Source: an uncultured Eubacteriales bacterium (lineage in GTDB: Bacteria > Bacillota > Clostridia > Christensenellales > Aristaeellaceae). Taken from it: DNA of 41,318 nucleotides. Made by a program: the position numbers and the translations under genes. The stretch spans positions 1 to 41,318 of the forward strand of contig CACWXY010000032.1 of assembly GCA_902764915.1 (NCBI GenBank), read 5' to 3'. Below are positions 17,848 to 26,065 of the stretch, piece by piece; position 1 is the first letter of the stretch, and each line of letters opens with the position of its first letter. The notes under the pieces were generated by a model. The model was not told the origin of the DNA. It was given only the letters and a program-made list of their open reading frames with translations, and did no database searches.

Positions 17848-19655
17848 CTACGCGAAAATCATCCCTTTTCCATGCCCGGCATGAAGGAAATGCGGACATT
17901 CATTATGAAGGGAATGCCATGGCCCGCCTCATGCATTACATGAAGCCCCATCGGAAGGTTCTTTTCCTCTGTCTGCTGCTCGTGCTTCTCTCTACTGTTC
18001 TGGATCTCTACCGGCCTATTCTTATCGGAAACGCCATTGATGAATACATTACCGGCAGCTATGCCCCCGGGGAACAGGTAGCCGAACGTTTTGCCGGCAT
18101 TCTCCGCGCAAGCGGGCTGTATCTTCTGTGCCTGTGTGCCCTGTTCCTGTGTCACCGGTTTCAGTTTCTGTTCATGCAGCGAACCGGTCAGGATATTATT
18201 TATGGCGTCCGTCAGGATCTGTTCCAGCACGTGGAAAGTCTGACCATGCGTTTTTTTGATCTGACGCCTGTGGGAAAAATCGTAACAAGACTGACCAATG
18301 ATGTGGAATCCATCAATGATGTCTTTGCCAATATTCTGGTCAAGCTTTTCCAGAACATCATCAAAATACTGGGGCTGGCCGTAATCATGCTGACACTGAA
18401 CGTGCGCATGGCGCTGTACAGTTTTGTGATGCTCCCTCTAGTGGCTTTCCTGACAGTCCTCTCCCGGACGCTGTCCCGCAGAGCCTTTCAGATCACACGC
18501 ACGCGTCTGACTGCCCTGAACACCTATCTGTCCGAGCATCTTTCGGGCATGCGGATCATACAGATTTTCCATCAGGAATCGCGGAAAATACAGGAATTCT
18601 CCGAGAATAACGAGCAGCTCTATCGGGCTGGATTTCGGGAAATGATGGTTAATGCGCTCTTCCGCCCAGGCATCTACATGACTTCCGTCATCGCACTTGT
18701 CATTGTTATTCTGGCCGGTTCCTCGTCTGTGCTTTCCGGAATCATCTCCATCGGTACACTCTACATTTTTCTGCAGTATATCAAGTCCTTCTTTGAGCCG
18801 ATTCAGGAACTGGCGGAACAGTTTTCGACTCTTCAGAATGCCATTGCCAGTGCAGAAAAGATCTTTACGCTTCTGGACGAAAAGCCGCTGATTGAAGATC
18901 CTGTTCACCCTGTTTCTCCCGACCGTATCCGTGGCCGGATTGAGTTTGACCATGTGTGGTTTGCCTATCAGGGGGAAGACTGGGTACTGCGTGATGTTTC
19001 CTTTACGATTGAGCCAGGCCAGAAAGTCGCCTTTGTCGGTGCCACCGGTGCCGGAAAATCTTCCATCCTGAATTTGATCGGGCGCTACTACGATATTCAG
19101 AAAGGCCAGATCCGACTCGACGGAATCGACATCCGCGATATGTCGCGTGAGCAGATCCGGAAAGCCATCGGCCAGGTCCAGCAGGATGTGTTTATCTTCA
19201 CCGGTGATATTGCTTCCAATATACGTCTGCTCAATGATGAAATCTCGGACGAAGCCATGGTTCACGCATCTGAGGAAGTCAATGCCGCCCGCTTCATTTC
19301 CCGTCTGCCGGACGGCTATCACCAGGCCGTCACTGAGCGCGGCTCCACACTGTCTGCCGGTCAGCGTCAGCTCCTCTCCTTTGCCCGGACACTGGCAACA
19401 GATCCCTCCATACTGATACTGGACGAAGCAACCGCCAATATTGATACAGAAACCGAACAATGGATTCAGGAAGCGGTGGAACGGCTGATGAAAGGCCGCA
19501 CCACGATCATGGTAGCCCATCGCCTGTCTACTATTCAGCATGCAGACATGATTCATGTCATGCACCACGGAAAGATCCGGGAAAGCGGAACCCATCAGGA
19601 GCTGCTGGACCAGAACGGCATCTACAGAAAGCTCTATGACCTGCAGCTCGCCTGA
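17844..19655 (+). CDS. heterodimeric ABC exporter, subunit with canonical catalytic Glu
   Basis: 603 residues with an N-terminal extension of about 25 residues, six membrane helices and a nucleotide-binding domain. Walker A GATGAGKSS starts at 399. The signature is SAGQ (504-507) instead of SGGQ. Walker B ILDE has Asp527 and the catalytic Glu528, followed by VAHRLST. Together with the upstream subunit this gives one competent ATP site (this Walker A/B with the partner's SGGQ) and one degenerate site, as known for heterodimeric exporters. A start 72 bases downstream also has a ribosome binding site, so the N-terminus is not certain. Confidence 0.94.
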   Translation: MTTRKSSLFHARHEGNADIHYEGNAMARLMHYMKPHRKVLFLCLLLVLLSTVLDLYRPILIGNAIDEYITGSYAPGEQVAERFAGILRASGLYLLCLCALFLCHRFQFLFMQRTGQDIIYGVRQDLFQHVESLTMRFFDLTPVGKIVTRLTNDVESINDVFANILVKLFQNIIKILGLAVIMLTLNVRMALYSFVMLPLVAFLTVLSRTLSRRAFQITRTRLTALNTYLSEHLSGMRIIQIFHQESRKIQEFSENNEQLYRAGFREMMVNALFRPGIYMTSVIALVIVILAGSSSVLSGIISIGTLYIFLQYIKSFFEPIQELAEQFSTLQNAIASAEKIFTLLDEKPLIEDPVHPVSPDRIRGRIEFDHVWFAYQGEDWVLRDVSFTIEPGQKVAFVGATGAGKSSILNLIGRYYDIQKGQIRLDGIDIRDMSREQIRKAIGQVQQDVFIFTGDIASNIRLLNDEISDEAMVHASEEVNAARFISRLPDGYHQAVTERGSTLSAGQRQLLSFARTLATDPSILILDEATANIDTETEQWIQEAVERLMKGRTTIMVAHRLSTIQHADMIHVMHHGKIRESGTHQELLDQNGIYRKLYDLQLA

Positions 19656-19656
19656 G

Positions 19657-19681
19657 GGAACTTTTCCGTTGTTTCCTCGTC
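19657..19681 (+). promoter_or_regulatory. ECF-type sigma factor promoter, probably autoregulatory
   Basis: GGAAC (19657-19661) and CGTC (19678-19681) are separated by 16 bases, matching the widespread ECF consensus. It begins one base after the ABC stop codon and lies about 50 bases before the ECF sigma gene. Confidence 0.65.
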
Positions 19682-19733
19682 CCACAGAAAGAATATCCAC
19701 CAATCCTAACGGAAAGGAAGGAATCAATGCGCA

Positions 19734-20342
19734 ATGGACACATCTCAGCTTCTCTCCCGCGCAAGATCGGGAGATCCTTCTGCATTCGAAGCACTGATCA
19801 GTCCCCATGAAGACATGGTATGGCGCGTATGCTACCGGATTTTACAGAATCACGAGGACGCCCAGGACGCCATGCAGGATGCCATGTTGCGTGCATACCG
19901 CGGCATAGCACAGTTCAGGGGGGATGCCAGTCTGAAGACATGGCTGTATCAGATCGCCATGAGCACGGCAACGGATCTGTATCGGAAACGGAAAATCCGG
20001 CTGGCTGATTCCGTGGATGCGCTGCAGGAAGAAAGCCATGACATTCCGGATTCATCGCCTCTTCCCGAAGACACGATATACCGCCGTCAGCGCCAGCGCG
20101 CCATTCGCGATGCAATCTGTGCGCTTTCTGATTCCCTTCGCATGCCCCTGGAACTGTTCGCCCTGGAAGGCATGAGCTATCCGGAAATTGCACAGCATCT
20201 GGGGCTGCCTCTGGGAACGGTCAAGAGCCGCATTGCCCGGGCACGCCTGGCCGTACAGGAAAATCTGCAGATTTTTGAAGACTCCGCGGAACCAGACCGC
20301 ACTTCTTCCGTCTCAAAGAATGAAAGGAGGACCCGTGCATGA
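19734..20342 (+). CDS. ECF-family RNA polymerase sigma factor
   Basis: 202 residues. Region 2 (about 20-90) includes HEDAQDAMQDAMLRAYRGIAQF and LKTWLYQIAMSTATDLYRKRK. Region 4 (about 125-185) carries the HTH MSYPEIAQHLGLPLGTVKSR. Regions 1.1 and 3 are absent, as in extracytoplasmic-function factors. The ribosome binding site AAGGAAGG lies about 12 bases from the ATG, slightly long. The stop overlaps the anti-sigma gene by ATGA. An ECF-type promoter immediately upstream suggests that it activates its own operon. The inducing signal is unknown; envelope stress is the usual guess. Confidence 0.95.
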   Translation: MDTSQLLSRARSGDPSAFEALISPHEDMVWRVCYRILQNHEDAQDAMQDAMLRAYRGIAQFRGDASLKTWLYQIAMSTATDLYRKRKIRLADSVDALQEESHDIPDSSPLPEDTIYRRQRQRAIRDAICALSDSLRMPLELFALEGMSYPEIAQHLGLPLGTVKSRIARARLAVQENLQIFEDSAEPDRTSSVSKNERRTRA

Positions 20343-21655
20343 AACTGAATGAATATGAAGTCCTCCTGAATCTTTGGCTGGACGGTGAGATAACAGAGGA
20401 AGAAGAAGCGCAGCTTCTTTCCTATGAGCTGGATCATCCGGAATGCGCTTCCCGGAGACAGGCGCTTCACACCCTTCAGCAGGAAATGGCATCCCTGAAC
20501 GAGGACATTCCCCCGATGCCCTCCGGTCTTCATGCCGCATGGATGCAGAAAGTGGAGGAAGAGCATATGCAGTCTATGGAAAATCATCCTGCCAAGGAAA
20601 AGCGCTCATGGAACAGGAAAAGAATCTTTCGTATTGTATCAGTTGCCGCCGCCCTGGTCTTTCTCATTGGCGGAACATCCCTCATGCGGGATTCTCTGCC
20701 GGGAAAGCATGCCTATCCCAGCGGCTATGTGCTGAGCCACTCCGAGGACGCGGAACAGAACACCGCCAGCTATGCCGGCAATAACCTATCAATGGCCTCC
20801 CGCTCCAAGTCTGTCGAAGCAGGCGCCGGTTACATGGCAGCTGAATCCGCCGTCATGGGCAGTGCTCCCATGGAGGAAATGGCTTTTGCCGATGATTATG
20901 ATTACGAGACGGAAGACGTAACTGCTGACGCCTCCGTGTCATACGATACCGGAAGCCAGGCCGTTTCTTCAACCAAGATCATCCGCAATGCCAGCCTTGC
21001 GATCACAACGACCGCTTTTGATCAATCCCTGAAAGAGCTGGAAAGCTTATGCAAGGCTTGCGGAGGATGGATTGCCTCCAATAATACATCCACACGCTAC
21101 AATGGTCTTCGCAATGCCTATTTGGAGATGCGTATTCCTTCCGGGGAGTATGAGCATTTCCTCAGTCAGACCGGTGAAACCGGCCGTACCACTTCTCGTT
21201 CCGAATCCACCTATGACGCGACGGAAAACTATCAGGATACCCAGGCAAGACTGAAAACGCAGCAGGCACTCATGGACCGCCTGACAGGCATGATGACGGA
21301 AACGGCCGACCTGAGCGATCTGCTGGAACTGGAAGACAAGATTGCACAGACACAGTATCAGATTGATCGCTACCAGTCGAGTCTGAATGCAACGGACCGC
21401 AAGGTTGCCTATTCGACCGTGGAAATCAATCTCACGGAAGAAAAAGAAACTGAACAGGTTCAGTATCGCGATGTTTCCTTCGGTGAGCGGATCGGTCTGG
21501 CTTTTGAAAACGGTCTTGATGCCTTCGCCGAATTCATGGAAGACATGCTTCTGTTCCTTGCGGAGGCCCTTCCGCTTCTGCTCTGTCTGGCTGTCATTAT
21601 TCTGATCATTGTATGCGTCGTCCGCGCTCTGCGCAGAAAGCATCACAGGAAATGA
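20339..21655 (+). CDS. anti-sigma factor fused to a DUF4349-type extracytoplasmic domain
   Basis: 438 residues. Residues 1-90 are acidic and helical (NLWLDGEITEEEEAQLLSYE), like anti-sigma N-termini, but the HxxxCxxC zinc motif is missing (only HPEC). A single membrane helix follows at about 96-115, then a low-complexity Ser/Ala/Met-rich linker, then a DUF4349-like region (about 210-400) with a coiled coil (KTQQALMDRLTGMMTETADL), a second membrane helix (about 402-428) and a basic tail. The layout suggests that an outside coiled-coil domain senses a signal and the inside segment holds the sigma factor. Co-translation with the sigma gene supports this pairing. Confidence 0.88.
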   Translation: MKLNEYEVLLNLWLDGEITEEEEAQLLSYELDHPECASRRQALHTLQQEMASLNEDIPPMPSGLHAAWMQKVEEEHMQSMENHPAKEKRSWNRKRIFRIVSVAAALVFLIGGTSLMRDSLPGKHAYPSGYVLSHSEDAEQNTASYAGNNLSMASRSKSVEAGAGYMAAESAVMGSAPMEEMAFADDYDYETEDVTADASVSYDTGSQAVSSTKIIRNASLAITTTAFDQSLKELESLCKACGGWIASNNTSTRYNGLRNAYLEMRIPSGEYEHFLSQTGETGRTTSRSESTYDATENYQDTQARLKTQQALMDRLTGMMTETADLSDLLELEDKIAQTQYQIDRYQSSLNATDRKVAYSTVEINLTEEKETEQVQYRDVSFGERIGLAFENGLDAFAEFMEDMLLFLAEALPLLLCLAVIILIIVCVVRALRRKHHRK

Positions 21656-21681
21656 CACAGATGCTTGTGACAAGAAAGCCC

Positions 21682-21716
21682 ATCGCAAGGAACGCAGGCC
21701 TGTGCAGCCTTGCGAT
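21682..21716. repeat. intergenic hairpin after the anti-sigma gene
   Basis: A 9-base perfect inverted repeat (21682-21690 with 21708-21716); the 17-base loop can form a further 4-bp stem. No T tract follows on either strand, so it is a weak terminator at best and may protect mRNA 3' ends. Confidence 0.5.
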
Positions 21717-21763
21717 AAGAACATAAAAAGTGCACTTTCCGTCTGTTTCACCCGAAAACATTC

Positions 21764-21792
21764 TTGACACTTTGGAAATGCCGTAATAGAAT
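21764..21792 (+). promoter_or_regulatory. promoter of the secreted Thr-rich protein and probably of the LCP operon
   Basis: TTGACA (21764-21769), 17 bases, TAGAAT (21787-21792). It produces an unusually long leader of about 120 bases before the ATG at 21921. Confidence 0.8.
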
Positions 21793-21861
21793 TCGTAAGG
21801 AAAACGATAAGATGTTGTACACCATGATCTGGGATGGTTCCATTTCCGCAGGAGGTAAGTC

Positions 21862-21906
21862 TTGGGCATGGCTGCACATTGCATCTCCATCGCAAAAAAA
21901 ATGTAA
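21862..21906 (+). CDS. possible 14-codon leader peptide
   Basis: A TTG codon at 21862 lies 6 bases after GGAGG (21851-21855) and opens a 14-codon frame ending TAA at 21904-21906, within the long leader. The stop touches the AAAGGGG site of the next gene, so translation could be coupled. No attenuator hairpin or codon bias supports regulation, and the frame may be chance. Confidence 0.25.
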   Translation: MGMAAHCISIAKKM

Positions 21907-21920
21907 AGGGGCAATTCAAA

Positions 21921-22637
21921 ATGAAAAGATTAACCGCTTTGGTGCTTGCTCTGCTGATGATGCTCTGCGCCTTCTCTGCTGTAGCTGAAGAGAGCCCGAA
22001 CGAAGGGAATGTGCCGGTTATAATCGGCGAGCCCAACAAGCCCATTGCTACACCTGACGGTTCCACAGGCGCCACCACGGCAGAGACAGCTGCTACCACG
22101 GATACCACAGGTTCCACCACTTCCACGAACACCACTGCTCAGTCTGCGAACCAGACCGTAACTGCCGATGCTTTTGAGACACCTATCACCTTCGGTCCTG
22201 CGAATGTGGAAGAGGGCAGTGAACTCGCCAACCAGCTGGATGAAGATCTTGCCAACAAGATCGAAGCCTTCGGCAAGGGTGTCACCGAGGAAGCGCTGAA
22301 CAATGTTTATAGTCCTGATACTGTCGCCCAGCTTGTCGCCAAGCTGGCCCGCAAGCTGGTCCTGGAGTATGTTGATACCTTCGTTATGGCGGCGAAAGTT
22401 CCCGCTGCTGCCATTGTTGGCGATCAGAAGGTTACTGCGAAGACCCTCGTCACCTTTGACATGAGCAAGCAATACGATGTCGTTGCCACTCTGTGGACCA
22501 ACGGCGAAGGCGCTGAAGTCATTCTCGAAGCAGAAGCTGACGAAGAAGGCGCCCTGGTAATGGTGATTCCTGAAGCCGATGCGAAAGCTATGGCCGATGC
22601 CGTCGTCGTCGTATGCGACGTGTTCGAAGTCAAGTAA
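21921..22637 (+). CDS. secreted protein of unknown function with Thr/Ala-rich linker
   Basis: 238 residues. A clear signal peptide (KRLTALVLALLMMLCAFSAVA, then EE) gives an expected cleavage after about residue 22. A Thr/Ser/Ala-rich low-complexity stretch follows (about 50-90), typical of a flexible or glycosylated linker. A globular C-terminal part (about 95-238) is rich in Ala, Val and acidic residues and is not recognised. AAAGGGG precedes the start. It has its own promoter and a strong terminator directly after the gene, and it is followed 77 bases later by the LCP gene, so a role at the cell surface together with the polysaccharide genes is likely. There is no sorting motif or membrane anchor at the C-terminus. 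Confidence 0.88.
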   Translation: MKRLTALVLALLMMLCAFSAVAEESPNEGNVPVIIGEPNKPIATPDGSTGATTAETAATTDTTGSTTSTNTTAQSANQTVTADAFETPITFGPANVEEGSELANQLDEDLANKIEAFGKGVTEEALNNVYSPDTVAQLVAKLARKLVLEYVDTFVMAAKVPAAAIVGDQKVTAKTLVTFDMSKQYDVVATLWTNGEGAEVILEAEADEEGALVMVIPEADAKAMADAVVVVCDVFEVK

Positions 22638-22659
22638 TTCTGATTCAGTGATGCCATCA

Positions 22660-22695
22660 AAGCCGATACCTGCATCAGGTATCGGCTTCCTTTTT
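22660..22695 (+). terminator. strong intrinsic terminator/attenuator before the LCP operon
   Basis: A 12-base perfect stem (22660-22671 with 22677-22688), 5-base loop, then CCTTTTT. It ends 19 bases before the LCP start codon. Confidence 0.92.
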
Positions 22696-22714
22696 CTGAC
22701 AGGAGACGATCTTC

Positions 22715-23737
22715 ATGCATAAGCATAGACATGATCGACGCTATTACCTTATCCGTTTTTTGTTTATCGTGATCATCGCCGCTGTTATCGTCGGCGTTCT
22801 TTTGTACCTGGATTATCAGGATCAGGCAAAATACCCGGAAACGCGTGGTACCATGTCAGAAGGTTTCGGAGACCGGGCGACGGTTTCCGTTCAGGGAAAA
22901 CAGTACTATGTGCGTGACGGTATCTTCTCCACCCTTCTGCTGGGAACAGATGTCACTGCCGAGTCCACATCCCCGGATATCTATCGAAGCGGCGGACAGG
23001 CTGACTTTCTTCTGCTTGTCGTTCGTGACAGCACGCAAAAGAAAGTATCCTTATTGCAGATTGACCGCAATACGATGGCTGATGTCATGACACTGAGCAT
23101 ACTGGGCAAAGAAGCCGGAACCCGAAAGTACCAGATCTGCCTTGCCCATGCCTTTGGCAAGACCAGGCAGGATAACTGTCAGTATACGGTAGATGCGGTA
23201 GAAAGGCTCCTGGAAGGTGTGACCATTGACGGTTATGTCTCTATGGACCTGAAGGATATTCCCGCATTTAATCATGCCATTGGCGGTGTGGATGTCGAGA
23301 TTGAAGATGACTTTACCGCGTTTGATCCTGCCATGTATGTCGGTGCGTCCCTCCATCTGACCGACGATCAGGCAGCGCTGTTTACGCACTCCCGTATGTC
23401 CGTCGGCGACGGAACCAATACATCCCGTATGCGCCGCCACCGTGCCTATATGAATGGAGCCATTGCACAGATACGCTCTCTCATGGCCAGTGATGCGGAG
23501 TATGCCTCCTCACTCCTGGACAGCATTTATTCCATTCTGTTTACGAATCTCAGCAAAGGCCGTATCATCAACGAACTCAACATGATTTACTCCTATGACC
23601 TGGGAGAAATCCAGACGCCTGCAGGTATCAACATAAAAGGCTCTAACGGACTGGTTGAATTCCATGTGGATGAAGACAGGCTTATCGAATGGATTCTCGC
23701 AACCTATTATGAACCCATCGAAGAAAGGAACGATTGA
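22715..23737 (+). CDS. LytR-CpsA-Psr (LCP) family protein
   Basis: 340 residues. A basic N-terminus and one membrane helix (about 13-36) anchor an outside LCP domain, recognised by STLLLGTD, QADFLLLVVRDSTQKKVSLL and QIDRNTM, with later Arg-rich SRMRRHRAYMNGAI. LCP enzymes transfer lipid-linked polymers (teichoic acid, capsule, glycans) to peptidoglycan. AGGAGA precedes the ATG. It heads a tight gene run with Wzz-like, BY-kinase and PHP-phosphatase genes, the standard capsule-control set, so capsule or exopolysaccharide attachment is the likely job. Confidence 0.93.
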   Translation: MHKHRHDRRYYLIRFLFIVIIAAVIVGVLLYLDYQDQAKYPETRGTMSEGFGDRATVSVQGKQYYVRDGIFSTLLLGTDVTAESTSPDIYRSGGQADFLLLVVRDSTQKKVSLLQIDRNTMADVMTLSILGKEAGTRKYQICLAHAFGKTRQDNCQYTVDAVERLLEGVTIDGYVSMDLKDIPAFNHAIGGVDVEIEDDFTAFDPAMYVGASLHLTDDQAALFTHSRMSVGDGTNTSRMRRHRAYMNGAIAQIRSLMASDAEYASSLLDSIYSILFTNLSKGRIINELNMIYSYDLGEIQTPAGINIKGSNGLVEFHVDEDRLIEWILATYYEPIEERND

Positions 23738-23742
23738 TTTCC

Positions 23743-24516
23743 ATGAGTCAGACCACACAAGACGCTCGCACACTGCCTGCCATTTCCACCCGGACAACCG
23801 CCTCTCAGAACAATGCAACCGAGATTGACCTGGTGGAACTGGCTCTGCGCCTGCTCGAAAAGGCCAAATGGATCATCCTGGTTGCCGTTCTTGGTGCTGT
23901 CATTGCCGGTCTTTATACCATCTATCTTGTCACTCCTATGTATACGGCGACATCCGGTCTGTATGTTGTCAATCGCAATGATTCCGCCATCAATCTGTCA
24001 GACCTGCAGATCGGCAACTATCTTGCATCTGACTATGAGCAGGTGTTCCGGAACTGGCACGTGCAGGAAAAGGTCATTGAACGCCTGGATCTGCCCTATT
24101 CCTATTCCCAGCTCAATGGAATGGTCTCCATCTCCAACCCCTCCAACACCCGTATTCTCTATATCACCGTTCAGTCTCCGGATCCCCAGGAAGCCAAGCT
24201 GGTCGCAGATACTTTTGCATCTGTTGCGCAGGACTTCATTGCAGAGACCATGTCAACAGCGCGCCCCAATGTGTTTATGGAAGCACTGCTGCCGGTCCGT
24301 CCCTCTTCTCCCAGTCGTACGCGGAATGTACTGATCGGGTTTATACTGGGTGCGCTGCTCATGGCTGGCATCTTTACCATTCAGTTCATCACCGATGACA
24401 AAATCCGCAGCAGTGAAGATATTACCAAGTATGTGGGGCTTGCTACGCTGGGCTCCATGCCCATGCTCCCCGACCATGAACCGGTTCGTCTGACAGAGGA
24501 GGCTACAGTACAATGA
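23743..24516 (+). CDS. Wzz/CpsC-type chain-length and kinase-activator membrane protein
   Basis: 257 residues from the ATG at 23743. An in-frame TTG at 23734, overlapping the LCP stop, is an alternative and is closer to the AAGGA site. Two membrane helices (about 46-66 and 189-208) flank an outside loop, the Wzz/CapA/CpsC layout. TSRTRNVLIGFILGALLMAG-type sequence around the second helix carries the usual Pro/Arg-rich approach (RPSSPSRTRN). The short cytoplasmic tail is expected to bind and activate the BY-kinase encoded next, whose start overlaps by ATGA. Confidence 0.92.
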   Translation: MSQTTQDARTLPAISTRTTASQNNATEIDLVELALRLLEKAKWIILVAVLGAVIAGLYTIYLVTPMYTATSGLYVVNRNDSAINLSDLQIGNYLASDYEQVFRNWHVQEKVIERLDLPYSYSQLNGMVSISNPSNTRILYITVQSPDPQEAKLVADTFASVAQDFIAETMSTARPNVFMEALLPVRPSSPSRTRNVLIGFILGALLMAGIFTIQFITDDKIRSSEDITKYVGLATLGSMPMLPDHEPVRLTEEATVQ

Positions 24517-25271
24517 GAAAACTCAATATTCGTTTGATGGAGCCTCTGGATTTCAGTGCTGCTGAAGCACTCAACACGATTTGTTCCAATCTCCAGTTTG
24601 CCGGCCGTGATCTGAAAAAGATCGTTGTCACCAGTTGCAATGCCAATGACGGCAAAAGCTATATGTCTCTGCATATTGCTCAGAACATTGCGCGCCGCGG
24701 GAAGAATATTCTGGTTATTGACACGGACCTGCGCAAGAGTGTCATGGTGTCACGTTACGGCATGCAGCTGGAAGAGCCTGGTGAAATGACCGGCCTGGCG
24801 CACTATCTGGCAGGGTATGCCAAACTGGATGATGTTGTCTATGAAACCAACCTGATGAATCTGTACTTCATGCCCATCGGCAATGAAGTCGCCAATCCTG
24901 TGCCGCTTCTGGACAGCCCTGAGTTTGGGAAAATGCTGAATTCGCTCGCCAGCAGTTTTGACATGGTGCTCATTGATGCTGCACCGGTCGGCCTTGTGAT
25001 TGACGCAGCCGAAGTCGCGCGCTACGCCGATGGTCTCATCTTTATCACCAGTTACAATAAAACCACCCATCGCGAACTGCGGGAAGCCAAGGCCCAGATA
25101 GAGGCCACCGGCTGTCCCATCCTGGGATGCATTATCAATCAGGTGGACCTGAAAGGTCTTTCCGCCAAGAAGTATTACCGCAAGGATTATTACAATCATT
25201 ACGGCAATGGCTATTATGGCTCCTATGCTCCGGATGATGGGAAAAAGCATAAGAAGAAGACGAAAAGCTGA
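24513..25271 (+). CDS. bacterial tyrosine kinase (CpsD/YwqD type)
   Basis: 252 residues. Walker A SCNANDGKS is at 41-49, Walker A' LVIDTDLR at 67-74 and Walker B MVLIDAAP near 152-159, the three boxes of BY-kinases. The C-terminus has a tyrosine cluster with eight Tyr in about 21 residues (25174-25234), the autophosphorylation tail that governs ring assembly with the Wzz-like partner. Membrane activator and kinase are separate genes, as in Gram-positives. The cognate phosphatase follows 6 bases downstream. The role is cyclic phosphorylation control of polysaccharide polymerisation. Confidence 0.95.
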   Translation: MRKLNIRLMEPLDFSAAEALNTICSNLQFAGRDLKKIVVTSCNANDGKSYMSLHIAQNIARRGKNILVIDTDLRKSVMVSRYGMQLEEPGEMTGLAHYLAGYAKLDDVVYETNLMNLYFMPIGNEVANPVPLLDSPEFGKMLNSLASSFDMVLIDAAPVGLVIDAAEVARYADGLIFITSYNKTTHRELREAKAQIEATGCPILGCIINQVDLKGLSAKKYYRKDYYNHYGNGYYGSYAPDDGKKHKKKTKS

Positions 25272-25277
25272 CGGATC

Positions 25278-25991
25278 ATGTGTATCGATTTGCATTGTCA
25301 TATCATCTGGGGTGTGGATGATGGCGCACAGACAGAAGAAGACGCACAGAACATGCTGCGTGCCGCCTATGAGGACGGCACGGATGTCGTTGTCTGTACC
25401 AGTCATATTTCTCCCGGTCTGGCTCTCTTTCCGGAAGAAACCTATCAGTCGCACCTTGCTTCTGAACAGGCCTGGCTGCAGCAGGAAGGAATTCCATTGC
25501 AGCTCGTGCCCGGCCACGAAGTGTTTTATACAGATCACACTGCACGCATGCTGCAGGAAGGGCTGGTCCATCCATTGGGCAACAGTCCCTTTGTGCTGGT
25601 TGAGTTCTCCCCGGATACCCCGTATGAACGAATCCGGGAAGGCATACAGAAAATCACCATGGGCGGTTATCGCGTGCTCATAGCACACTTTGAGCGTTAT
25701 CATTGTCTGCGCAATCTCGCCTATGTGGAAGAACTGCGCCAGCGATACGGCTGTTTCATGCAGATGAACGGGCATACCGTGATACGCAGGCAGAGCTTTT
25801 TTGCCAATCGATGGCTGAAACAGGTCATGGCACGCCGTCTGGTGGACGCCATTGCCAGTGACGCTCATAATACAACACACCGTGCGACCTGCATGGCACA
25901 GGCCTTCCGCGCGGTTTCGGATCAGTATGGGGATGCTATGGCACAGCGTCTCTTCATTGATCGGCCTTCCTTTATACTCAATGGCATGTGA
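25278..25991 (+). CDS. PHP-type tyrosine-protein phosphatase (CpsB/YwqE)
   Basis: 237 residues. IDLHCHIIWGVDDGA gives the HxH metal motif and the family's GVDDG box. CTSHISPG, then PGHEVFYTD, LIAHFERYH and ASDAHNTTHR supply the remaining His/Glu/Asp metal ligands of the PHP barrel. It removes phosphate from the tyrosine-rich tail of the neighbouring BY-kinase. The start is only weakly supported (CGGA upstream), suggesting coupling to the kinase gene. The last codons and the stop lie inside a 46-base perfect palindrome. Confidence 0.94.
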   Translation: MCIDLHCHIIWGVDDGAQTEEDAQNMLRAAYEDGTDVVVCTSHISPGLALFPEETYQSHLASEQAWLQQEGIPLQLVPGHEVFYTDHTARMLQEGLVHPLGNSPFVLVEFSPDTPYERIREGIQKITMGGYRVLIAHFERYHCLRNLAYVEELRQRYGCFMQMNGHTVIRRQSFFANRWLKQVMARRLVDAIASDAHNTTHRATCMAQAFRAVSDQYGDAMAQRLFIDRPSFILNGM

Positions 25992-26024
25992 AAGCGGACA
26001 GCTGTCCGCTTTCACATGCCATTG
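25979..26024. repeat. 46-base perfect palindrome across the phosphatase stop codon
   Basis: Bases 25979-26001 are the exact reverse complement of 26002-26024, with no central spacer; the stem can be extended by a G-U and a C-G pair. It contains the stop codon TGA (25989-25991). In RNA it would form a stem of about 21 pairs with a tight AGCT loop. No T run follows directly (next bases GCTTTCTG), so it is not a standard terminator although it probably ends or protects the polysaccharide-operon message. Confidence 0.9.
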
Positions 26025-26065
26025 GCTTTCTGTCATATGCAGTCATTCCATGGGAGGTAAAACAC

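Noticed and set aside
18438..19808. Long open frame antisense to the second ABC subunit
   Set aside because: Same reason; the sense strand has unmistakable ABC motifs throughout.
24750..26036. 428-codon open frame antisense to the kinase and phosphatase genes
   Set aside because: Both sense genes have complete catalytic motifs; the antisense frame runs through the palindrome and has no translation signals.
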